Source of the DNA: Spongilla lacustris
Taxonomy: Eukaryota; Porifera; Demospongiae; Spongillida; Spongillidae
Direction of reading: 5' to 3'
DNA: 64,000 nucleotides
NCBI GenBank assembly: GCA_949361645.1
Contig: OX442425.1
Span: 7,678,818-7,742,817, forward strand
Shown here: positions 54,876 through 64,000 of the stretch, in pieces
How positions within the stretch are numbered: the stretch's first letter is position 1
Layout of the letters: each line of letters begins with the position of its first letter
Position numbers and translations under genes: made by a program
The notes under the pieces: generated by a model
Database searches by the model: none
What the model saw: the letters and a program-made list of their open reading frames with translations, nothing else
Told to the model about the DNA's origin: nothing

Positions 54876-55867
54876 AGATCCCCACCAAATGTGCGAGTTT
54901 CCTCCAAACTCCAAAGTGAATTTATGCATTTCCCAGCGGGTTTTATGTGGACTCGAGACAGCGGCCATTAATTATCAGTATCGGCACGCCCTAACTGCAT
55001 CGATTAAGGCGTTTCTTCACTACCAACCGCAATCCAGATCGATCCGGATTGAGGGTGCGTCCACACTGCATTCATCGACCTAACCGAATCGATGCAGTTA
55101 GGGTGTGCCGATACTGATCATTAATGGCCGCTGTCTCGAGTCCACATAAAACCCGCTGGGAAAGGCATTATTACATTTGCTTAGCGGCGTACATGGAGCT
55201 ACGCAAAAGTCACCTTAGGAAAAAAAGAGACACGTGGCCTTGTCCTGTTCCATGTAAACAATTTCTACCTTCATTCGAGTCCTTAACCTAGTATTAGTAC
55301 CTGTGCGCGTTTACGTCTCGTATAATTGTATAGATCATACAACTCCATCGAGCTGTCGTTGCACATCTATCTCCACCAAATGTGCGAGAATCCTCCAAAC
55401 TCCAAAGTGAAAAAAAACAGCAGCCATTTTCTATCATGGGTACGCCCTTAACTGCATCGATTCGGTTTGGTCGATGAATGCTAATTACTAGTGTGGACGC
55501 ACCCTCAATCCGGATCGCGGTTGGTAGTGAAGAAACGCCTTTAGATTAAATTCTTGCATGTGGTTCTTCGATATCGTCAGCCATATTGCAGTAGCTAATT
55601 GACCGTCAGTGACCGGATAATATTTTTTACGGTCAGCCGTAAAATTCTGACGGTCACCCTACTTTGACGGCTCAGACGGCCAGACACATTGACGGCCCGC
55701 GGCCGATGGCGGTCAGCACAAATTTTGGCAAATCTTCGCGGCTGCCGGACGGCCAAGGCTGGCCGCGGCAACACTGGTGTGGACGCACCCTCAATCCGGA
55801 TCGATCCGAATCGATCCGGATCGATCCGAATCGATCCGGATTGCGGTTGGTAGTGAAGAAACGCCTT
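54328..55867. mobile_element. Cluster of foldback elements with AAGGCGTTTCTTCAC ends
   Basis: Four copies of one terminus: left-facing at 54328 and 55006, right-facing ending 55541 and 55867. Each has AAGGCGTTTCTTCACTA, then CAACCGCAATCCGGATCG and GGGTGCGTCCACAC. 55006-55541 is a complete foldback, with mirrored modules ATCGATTCGGTT and CTCCAAACTCCAAAGTG. 54328-55003 is a larger foldback whose right tip has been lost against the next copy and which contains a poly-C run (54839-54875). The end at 55777-55867 has an internal GATCCGAATC tandem. TTAA borders the end at 55004-55007 and the one at 55866-55869, suggesting TTAA targeting. Confidence 0.65.
55590..55776. mobile_element. Element end with GACGGTCA repeats
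   Basis: Multiple GACGGTCA/GACGGCC words ending in GCCGCGGCAACACTG, the complement of a CAGTGTTGCCGCG tip also present at 56117 and 58247. The left end is not found, so this is probably a fragment of a hAT-like element. Confidence 0.45.
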
Positions 55868-56116
55868 AAGTATCAAGTTTTATAGTATGGCAAACGCGTG
55901 TACATTAAAAAATAAATAAACGGAGCTACAAGGCAATGGGACGTCAGCTACTAGTCATCATTCTACAGATAACGATTGATGAGTGCAATCGTCGGTCGTA
56001 CTCGTGTTTAATCACTGCCTACTGTATAGACCCCTTTCATGTGACGTCACAAGTCATGTGAATTAATAAACAAGTTGCCATGAATATTATCAGCCGCCAT
56101 GATGGTGCATAGGTAG

Positions 56117-57680
56117 CAGTGTTGCCGCGATATATCGCGATTAAATGTTTATATGGGATCGTTCACGAGAAAAGGGACCTAGCGCATATAATAAAAAAAT
56201 GTTATAAAAATGGCATTACGTTTGAATTGTTATAACTTTCGAGCGGTTAAAGCTATCAACTTCCTATTTTCGGCACTTCATACGACACCATTTATATATG
56301 GTTAAATACATTTTGGGGTCTTGAACATGCTCCATGCCAGTATAGTGACATCTGATACCCCAAGGGGTTCAAACTCGCCCTAACTTTCGAAATTCGGTTT
56401 GTACATAAAGAGGTCCCTTAGCTATTGGATTGTTCTGTTCGCTAATTTTTATGCCATCTGTTACGGAGATACAGTTGAACAAACTATGTGCACGTTTTCG
56501 CGCTCGATTCCCGCCAATGATTTGTGCAAATCGCGTCCCGCTCAATGTATGGGGAGGCGGTGGTTATATCATTGGCGCGAATAGAGCGGGAAAAAGTACA
56601 CGTATAGTTTGTTCAACTGTATCTCCGTAACGGATGACACAAAAATTAACGAACAGAACAATCCAATAGCTAGGGGACCTCTTAATGTACAAACCGAATT
56701 TGGAGCGATTTGAGTATTCCTGCCAAAAGTTATGGCAAGATTGAACCCCATGGAGTATCGGATGTCGCTATACTGGCATGGAGCATGTTCAAGACCCCAA
56801 AATGTATTCAACCATATATAAATGGTGTAGTATGAAGTGCCGAAAATAGAAAGTTGATAGCTTTAATCGCTCGAAAGTTATAGCAATTCAAACGTAATGC
56901 CATTTTTGTAACATTTTTTTATAATATGCGCTAGGTCCCTTTTCTCGTGAACGATCCCATATCGCGAAAGGCGATACATCGCGATTAATCTTTAGTTATA
57001 TCGCGAAATAAACATGTACGGACGTAAACAAAGATATACGGAAATAAAATTTAGAAACAAGCAGAGAATAAGCATACATGTACATTTGGGTATATCAATT
57101 AAAACAATTTACTGTTACAGTTAAACCAGTTCAATTTAAACTTTGCCTTAGAAATATACATTTGGCAATGCAGCCTTTCATGCAAGATACCACGCCCCCA
57201 CGGGCGCAACCTTTAAATACCTAAGCAAAAATGCACACAAGTACTTGCTTGCTGGTTTAGCTATGGTAGGGACGTATGGCTAATGATTCTTTCACCACAA
57301 CAATGGATCATGTTTTCTGAAATTGATTTCTGCTGACAGGCTGCTTGGGAACATTGCGCAAGCTATCATGTTACAGTAGCTAAAAAACAATTGAGTTTTT
57401 TGTGCCAACCAAAGCCTCCGATACGGCAGTTATGAAGGCTTTGCGATCAGCGCTCATGAAATCGTTTGTGGTAGCAAGTACATTTAGCGTAAGTACACGT
57501 ATACCTGTACCATATCCTTCGTGGTTACCATAACTATTCACCCCAACATTTAATAACCAAGCGATAATTGATTATGAATAACTTAATATATCGCGATATT
57601 TATATCGCGATTAAATGCTCATATCGCGATATACATGTAGACGATTAAGGATGAAGGTTATTTCGCGGCAACATGCACTG
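56117..57680. mobile_element. hAT-like non-autonomous element with ATCGCGAT arrays
   Basis: Starts CAGTGTTGCCGCGATATATC, ends ...CGCGGCAACATGCACTG. Flanks ATAGGTAG (56109-56116) and ATAAGTAG (57681-57688) agree at 7 of 8 bases, as for an old hAT 8-bp target duplication. Both subterminal regions have TATCGCGATTAA words. More than half of the length is the foldback MITE at 56155-56958. No transposase remains. Confidence 0.65.
56155..56958. mobile_element. Foldback MITE of the GGGACAG family, 804 bp, ATAT target duplication
   Basis: Starts GGGATCGTTCACGAGAAAAG, ends with the complement. Flanked by ATAT on both sides (56151-56154, 56959-56962). The uninterrupted relative at 58290-58305 (AAATGTTATATCGCG) shows what the site looked like without it. 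The internal modules are those of the other copies; the tip differs at a few bases (GGGATCG for GGGACAG). Confidence 0.85.
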
Positions 57681-58672
57681 ATAAGTAGCCATGGTATTGT
57701 GCGTAGTACTAGGCTTTTCCAATCGTTCCGGGCGCAATAAAGATGCCTCGTTCTACCGAATTATTTGTGTGATCAAGAAAGGTCCTAGAGATTTAAAAAA
57801 TGAGCATGAAGCGTAGGGATGGATATATTGCTGCGATCTCCAGGAAGCACATTACAATGACCACATTGAAATCCCAGTGGATTTGTTCCAAACACATTGT
57901 TTATATAGTTTTCCAGTCATCTTTTCATAGACCAGCTGTGCACCATCATGGTGTCCGTAACGATAAACATCATGAAACTAGGGGTCATCGCATCCGCGGC
58001 GCTTATACATATGCGCTATGCCCGCGCTCGCGCGCGAATTCATCGATAGTCAAACCCCGCGACCTCTTAGATAGGGAGAATCTGACAGCATATATATATA
58101 TATATACATGTAATTCCATTATCTATGGTGGCTATGTGGTATAGAATGATTTTTAAAAAGCAATTCCGTAATTAACTACAATCATTGCCAGAAATGGATG
58201 ACTTGTTTACAACGTTCCGTGCAATCGAGAAAAGGAGGCATCAGACCAGTGTTGCCGCGATATATCGCGATTAACGATATATCGCGATTAAAATGTTATA
58301 TCGCGATTAACGATTTATCGCGATTAATGATGCTATCAATCGCGATTAAAGTATGCGGACCTTAACGGAAAATATAGGGCATGGTTTGTTTCTTAATAGA
58401 ACTAGTTCGAATCATATCACATGTATATATTCACTCTATTGTCATCTTAAGCGTATATGGCTATATGCTACAGAAATTTTTTAAGAAAAATGCATTTACT
58501 GAGCCGATTTAATTTAGCAAAAGTCTCCATCTTTTTTCTGTAATATATTTTTACTGATAAAAATCTTGCCAGTGCTACAGGTACTGCTGGTGCCTTCGTT
58601 CTGACAGCTGCTACATTGAACATACAATTTCAGATAATTTTCATACTATGAACAATTTGATGTTTAAAGGGC
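57681..58672. other. Gene-poor stretch with a second ATCGCGAT element end
   Basis: 58247-58345 is another left end of the CAGTGTTGCCGCG type with four TATCGCGATTAA words; no matching right end found. The frame 57800-58144 has no recognisable motif. Confidence 0.5.
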
Positions 58673-58747
58673 TTACTCTTTGCCTTCTGAAGGCAACTCT
58701 ATTCCATGGGCAGACTTCAAGTGATACTTCATGTTGGTAGTGTTGTT

Positions 58748-59867
58748 CAGGGTTGCCGAAAGTCAGGCCGGGGTCCGGCCTGTGACCGGCCGGCCTGACA
58801 GCCCCGGCCTGCCAGGTCGGCCTGCCAGGTCGGATAAATTGATGTTATTGAACAATTTATTAAAAATTCATGGCTAACCACAAAACATTATGATATTATT
58901 AAACAATTTATTAAAAATTCATACTTCTTCAGCTCCATCCCAGCGGGTGTTTTCGCGACCTAAGCTGATTCAACAGCGCCAGAGATGGAACCTTCTCCCT
59001 CAACGTTTGGAGGCGTGTGTCATGCTGAAGCACAATGCATGGTTAATTACAAGTTTTTAGATAGCAAGCGCGCTGTTTGCATCACTGCATGTTATGTATC
59101 TCAGACTCAGTTTCTGTATCTGTAGGAGTAATCAAATCGCTTCAAATTCGGTTTGTAGGTAGAGAGGTCCTATATCTATCGATTTGTTCTATTCGTTAAT
59201 TTTTATGCCATCCATTATGGAGATATAGTTGACGTACGTGCACATTTTCCAGCTCGATTCGCGCCGATGATTTGGTCAAATCGCGTCCCGCTCAAAGTAT
59301 GGGAGGTGGTGATTATATCATTGCCGCGTATCGAGCGGGAAAAAGTGCACGTATAGTTTGTTCAACTATATCTCCGTAACGGATGGCATAAAAATTAACG
59401 AACAAAACAGATCGATAGATATAGGACCTCTCTACCTACAAACCGAATTTGAAGCGATTTGATTACTCCTACAGAAAGTTACGTTGGGTTTGAACCTGGT
59501 GGGGTATCGAACGTTGCAATGATGGTACTGAGCAAGTGCAAGACACAAAAATGTATTTTACCCTATAGGGCAATGGTGTAGTATGAAGTGTTGAAAATAG
59601 GAAGTCGATAGCCTTTATTGTTCGGCAGATACAGCAATTCAAATGTTATAACACGATTATTTTATAATGTTATAAAACATAGGAGGAAACTGTCCCATAT
59701 ATAGCTAGCTAGCGATAGACATCGCGAAATTATTAATAATTTATTATAATAAGTGGGTGGATCCCGGCCTGCCGGCCTGTCAGGTCACGGTCCGGCCTGC
59801 CAGGCCAAGCTAAATGTCCGGCCTGGCAGGCCGACCTGGCAGGCCGGACTGGCCTTCGGCAACCCTG
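58748..59867. mobile_element. hAT-type non-autonomous element, 1.12 kb, exact 8-bp target duplication
   Basis: Left end CAGGGTTGCCGAAAGTCAGG, right end GGCCTTCGGCAACCCTG. Flanked by GTGTTGTT at 58740-58747 and 59868-59875. Both ends have repeated GGCCTGCCAGG / GTCCGGCCTG words. The interior carries a truncated GGGACAG-family foldback MITE (59119-59696). No transposase. Confidence 0.9.
59119..59696. mobile_element. 5-prime-truncated foldback MITE of the GGGACAG family
   Basis: The right half is complete, ending ...GGAAACTGTCCC. The left arm begins only at the TGTAGGAGTAATCAAATCGC module, so about 250 bases including the left tip are missing. Nested in the hAT element. Confidence 0.8.
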
Positions 59868-59953
59868 GTGTTGTTGTCATGTCTTGATACCCATTTGCAG
59901 CACTTCAAGCACACAACCCAGGATGAATTTAGAGCCTTCTTATGTATCCCAAA

Positions 59954-62779
59954 TTATTGCCATGCTGAACTTCTATGCGCAGTACGATCCTGTCACACAA
60001 AAATTGATCCGGGTAAAAAGTGATCCGGCCGGATCACTTTTAGTTGCAATAATTGATCCGGCCGGATCACATTTGGCTGCAAAAAGTGATCCGCCTCTGC
60101 AAAAAGTGATCCGGGTACAAATTCTCGTCGATTCAAGTTTGTTTTGATAATTATATACAAATCTTAGCAATATGCCGGCTGATCGAGCGGGCTCCATTTC
60201 ACCAGTTGTTGTTCACTTCTGTATAGGGACAAATCCATTGCGTATCGATCCTGACGGATAACGGCACGCATGCATGCATGAAAAAACATCCCTTTTCAAG
60301 TCTGCCAACACATGAACACAAGACAGCTAGGTCCATGTATACATTTAGTGCATGCGTGGACCGCTAGTCCGCTACTGCCAAAACTGATCATAAGGTACGC
60401 CCGGATCACTTTTTGCAGCCAAAACTGATCCGGGTAAAAGGTACGCCCGGATCACCTTTTGCAGCCAAAACTGATCCGGGAAATATATACGTATGAATGT
60501 ACGTATAAGGTACGCCCGGATCACCTTTTGCAGCCAAAACTGATCCGGGTAGCATACAAAATATGCAAAAGCCACGCATGCAGTATGCCTACTACCTTAT
60601 GTCACCATTAAATCTGGATAACTATTGCCAGTGGGTCCTAGATGCAAGAAAATTCTTTACTGATAAGTCTGTCAATAAGAACACTCTACAATGCTTTAGA
60701 GAACAGCTTTTAGATCAGTTTGGAAATCGTAAAAGATGAAGAAATGGAAAACATAAGCTATTTACCGGTGTCGGAGGCATGGCTGTCCCCCTGGAAAAAG
60801 TGTCCCCCCCGGACATTCATGCCTAGGCACGACTGTCCCCCCGGACACTGGTGCCTAGGAATGAATGTCCCCTCTAGGCATTAGTGTCCCCCCATGCCGG
60901 ACATTTTTTCCTAGGCACAACGCGAAGGTACGGTCGGGCTACGCCCAACTAGCCCCCCTCCACGTTTTCTCGTTTACCATAAAAGTTCAACCAAACACTT
61001 AGCTTTCGAATCCTCGTAACTGCTCTGCCTCATGCGTGTATAAACTGATGTGTGCACGCGTACGTGGAGGTTTCCTTTTAGAATAGCGAGTGTTGCTGGC
61101 CATGGACGACGAAATCGTTTTAAACTCAGTTCTTGTTCAAAGGAAGGTATCCAGGCCAGTTGGATGTTCAAAAGATCAGAAACGTTCTTTTAGACGCCGA
61201 AAGCGCGTGGAAATTACAAGGTTGACAATGGCGCTCTTTATTTACAAATTGTTCCAAGATATGAGTGGCGATCAACAGTGATCAAATCGAAAGAAGAGCA
61301 GGAAAGAGTAATGATAGCTTGCATGCCACGCTTCACCAGAAGGTAAATCGTCAGGCCTGGCGCGTATCCAGAATTTCAAACCAATTAACATTGTACGTCA
61401 ATCGAATACGAGCGGGGAGGGGGGGGGGGGGGGGGGGGATCATGCAAACTTGGGATAGGCCAAATACGAGCTAGCGGGGAGGGTAGGCCTAATGAATACA
61501 AGTGGGGGGAGGAAGGGAAGGTTAGTATCAATTAAGTTTAGTAAATATTATTCTATTGGGGGTTTATAGGTAACACGGAAACCTCTATGAATATGCTCCT
61601 GATCGTTGTATAGATATATGCATGCGACCACCATGTATAGAAGCATGACTGTAACTTTTGATATTGGGTGTTCACTTACTTCCAGCAAAGAAAAATCGTA
61701 CAAAGTTCAAGAGTCAGTTGGCAAAGGTGTATACAAGGTTAATGGCTCTGCACTGCATGCAGCAAATATCTGTCTGACACATGAAGCATGTTTTTTTTTG
61801 TGATATCATGGTATCAATCATTATTTTATATCCACACGCGGACAAGCTTTATTATATATGCATGCACATGAATTTTCATACGATTCAGTAACATTTGTAA
61901 ACATTTACACAAGAATGCCTTTCCTTGAAATGAGAGCCTTTAGTAATAACTAATTAGCTGCTCTGCACACAACGTAACTACCCTTGTACACTTGTACCAA
62001 TCAGATCAAATCTTTCACATGCATATACATGTACAGTGTTCCACACTTAAAGCTTCCAAATCCAAAAAATTTGGTTTTTTGCTTGTAACTTTTCAACCAT
62101 ATGAGTATAAACAAAAAGGATGGGATATTCAGATTTAGCCATCGTTTCTGAGTAAGATGAACATATTTTTGTTCAATTATTAAGTGTAAACAACAACAGC
62201 ATATTAATAAATCATAAACGGTTTCAAGTACTATTTTGATCGATAATTCCCGTAAGGTAATTAGCTAAGCGTTCAAATTTGGGATTCTAATAGTGCTGTA
62301 TGCTGTCTATCTTTCGTAGCTGTTCGTTGTCTTAAGTCGAGCCGGTTTGATAGATCGGTCCAGTTTTGTGATTTTTCGGGGGTACTTAAGCATATGCGAT
62401 GGTTCGGTCGAATTAGTTTGACTTAAGGTCTGAAATTTAGGGAACATGATTATAAAGTGCTAGTAGTATCTCTATATTTTTTAATATTTTCTGCACATCT
62501 GCGCAAATAATGTAAAGCAATATTTGAAAGCGTAAAAGCTTACGAATTACATCCTTTTTTCAATACAAGCTCATTAAGTGACGTTTCACGTATTTCCTGT
62601 ACACGTCACACAACGCGGCGCTGCGCGTATAGCGCGCATAATATTACATGTACTTCTTAACACCATTAACGTACACCGGATAATGATGACATAAAAGCAC
62701 AATTTCTACTATATACACCAATAGCAGTACAGACTTCAGTCATCTTGCACTTGCACTCTTTCACAGCAAAAACTGCAAC
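59954..62779. other. Repeat-bearing stretch between the BED remnant and the transposase
   Basis: 60002-60120 and 60380-60555 hold about ten GTGATCCGGG / CCCGGATCAC words with TTTTTGCAGCCAAAACTGAT, inverted relative to each other, so probably the two ends of one small element. 60776-60925 has three imperfect copies of TGTCCCCCCGGACATT with GCCTAGG. A poly-G run is at 61419-61438. A plus-strand frame near 61100-61280 (basic, RRRKRVEITR) is unassigned. Confidence 0.5.
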
Positions 62780-64000
62780 TTAACTGCTAGTAGTACTTAC
62801 TCTTCTATGTGATTTGTATACTTTAACTACTTTATCTACCTCACTTCCATCTGATCCATTTCTGTAAGCTTGCTCATAATCTCTACACTTTCTAAAAAAT
62901 TTATAAATAAGTTCTTTGGAACAGCTTTCCAGTCCTTCAGGGACAATCTTCCTTAATGTATTAATCTTTCCATTTGCATAAGCTCTTGTATGCTTCTTTG
63001 CATGGCACCAAACCCTTTCAATTGGACTTAGTTCACAATGGTATTTTGGAAAAAACAAGCACAGATGCCCACGTTGTTCTATATACTCTTCTAAAATCGA
63101 CTTTTGTACTCGAAAATCATCAAATGTTTTCAATGTACTCCTCATCTTGTCTGCATTCATTCCCCTAGTGTCAATTCCTCTCTCCTGTAAAACCATTTTC
63201 ATTCCCTTAGGTCTGCCATCCTCTAGTACCAAGTGTTGAATTTCACCATTCCAAACAGTGTCTCTTAAAATTGGTTGCTTGCCACCAACACCTACATTCA
63301 TTTTTTCAGCATCAAGTTGATCATCAGCTACTTTTTTATGTGAAGGGGCATTGTCAAAAAGAAATAGTCCACGTGCATGAGGATACTTTGCTTCAAAAAT
63401 TTTTACAGCATTTTCCACTTGAATCATTAAACTATTGTTATTGAAATATCCATCTTTATGTACTTCTATCATTACACGAGCCTTGTTACCATTAAATTCT
63501 AAGTATCCATCACATTCATCAATAAAGTCAGACACCATTATAGAATTTCCAAGGGATTTCTGCTTCAGCACACTTGTTTGACTATCACCCCAATAATATG
63601 ACTGGTCGCAATTTGCATAGAAGGTACTTTCATCATGCACTACTCTAATTAAAGGTCTTACATTAGCTGGACAAACTGGATGCAAATTGTCTGCTGTAAT
63701 TGTTATTTTATCCAGCTCAAATAAAGTACTTACAAATTCTCTTCTATGCTGAATAACATCCTGTCTTTCATGTCCATCAAAATAGACACCCTTTTGATGA
63801 TGAACTTGACTAAATCCAAATGAGTGGAGCCATCTTCTTGCAGTCTCAGTAGATAGACTTTGGTTGTATTCTTTATTAACCCATTCAGAAAACATTCCTG
63901 TTGTTAAGTTTGGTTCTCCCTTCTTGCATGCATTACTTCTTATGTAGCTACAGGCATGCATTTTAAACTCTTCGTCATGGACTAGTGTTTCATATTTAGG
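62780..64000 (-). CDS. DDE transposase of the Tc1/mariner-IS630 type, runs off the right edge
   Basis: At least 406 codons on the minus strand with no break. The first Met in the window is at 63961, but the frame stays open to 64000 (ends ...TLVHDEEFK before it), so the N-terminus is outside. Visible parts: an HTH-like stretch (TARRWLHSFGF), then the DDE core with VVHDEST (D110 counting from the 63961 Met), LFDNAPSHKK (D203) and HCELSPIERVW (E315). The D-D spacing is about 93 and D-E about 112, the latter larger than in Tc1 because of an inserted segment around GKQPILRDTVWNGEIQHLVL. The tail is basic. It looks intact where visible and may be active or recently active. Its inverted repeats were not identified, at least not in the 700 bases after the stop. 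Confidence 0.85.
   Translation of the reverse strand, partial: PKYETLVHDEEFKMHACSYIRSNACKKGEPNLTTGMFSEWVNKEYNQSLSTETARRWLHSFGFSQVHHQKGVYFDGHERQDVIQHRREFVSTLFELDKITITADNLHPVCPANVRPLIRVVHDESTFYANCDQSYYWGDSQTSVLKQKSLGNSIMVSDFIDECDGYLEFNGNKARVMIEVHKDGYFNNNSLMIQVENAVKIFEAKYPHARGLFLFDNAPSHKKVADDQLDAEKMNVGVGGKQPILRDTVWNGEIQHLVLEDGRPKGMKMVLQERGIDTRGMNADKMRSTLKTFDDFRVQKSILEEYIEQRGHLCLFFPKYHCELSPIERVWCHAKKHTRAYANGKINTLRKIVPEGLESCSKELIYKFFRKCRDYEQAYRNGSDGSEVDKVVKVYKSHRRVSTTSS

Larger units (their letters stand above)
58673..59953 (-). pseudogene. BED-type zinc-finger segment split by a hAT insertion
   Basis: Joining 59876-59953 with 58673-58747 across the hAT element on the minus strand gives one open frame. 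It reads KKALNSSWVVCLKCCKWVS on one side and NNTTNMKYHLKSAHGIELP on the other, then a stop at 58673. This is a BED finger: a Cys-x2-Cys pair, then TTNMKYHLKSAH with the His pair. BED fingers sit at the N-terminus of hAT transposases and ZBED proteins. The stop soon after the finger and the lack of anything further suggest a short exon or a fragment already broken before the insertion. Confidence 0.68.

Overview
The window is eukaryotic, from an animal genome. Evidence: genes are split by introns with GT/AG borders, there are secreted and membrane Ig-domain proteins, a copper tyrosinase exon, many nested transposons and MITEs, CA/TG microsatellites, long poly-G/poly-C runs and a 200-N scaffold gap (49393-49592). 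A marine invertebrate is likely and a sponge is my best guess, from the transposon types and overall look only; no marker gene settles this.

Layout. 1-715 (minus) is a tyrosinase exon running off the left edge. 3.2-12.1 kb is mostly mobile DNA: three ~0.6-0.8 kb foldback MITEs, a 1.2 kb element with TTAAGG hairpins, and copy A of a palindrome-rich element. 12.17-25.69 kb is a 13.5 kb inverted-repeat (foldback) element. It has the same termini as the small MITEs and carries an intact 875-codon gene (acidic N-terminus, DUF7869-like RNase H-type core, two C-terminal C2H2 fingers) in the left arm. The right arm holds a broken inverted copy of that gene, and mirrored minisatellite arrays lie around a centre near 20.8 kb.

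27.4-30 kb has a nested DNA element and a decayed non-LTR reverse transcriptase. 30.5-36.0 kb is a minus-strand Ig-domain receptor gene (signal peptide, three Ig-like exons, stalk, transmembrane exon, cytoplasmic exon), with copy B of the palindrome-rich element in one intron. 38.2-41.5 kb is a TA-flanked element holding a second reverse-transcriptase pseudogene and a hairpin MITE. 41.9 kb has a broken copy of the tyrosinase exon. 42.5-46.2 kb is an element with GGTGTT subterminal arrays. 50.3-52.5 kb is a paralogue of the Ig receptor whose transmembrane exon probably falls in the assembly gap. 54.3-60.6 kb is a cluster of nested elements, including a hAT-type insertion with an exact 8-bp target duplication inside a BED-finger coding segment. 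62.8-64.0 kb (minus) is a DDE transposase running off the right edge.

The most notable object is the 13.5 kb foldback element. It ties a DUF7869-type gene to the termini of a family of 0.8 kb foldback MITEs, making the protein a candidate transposase for that family.
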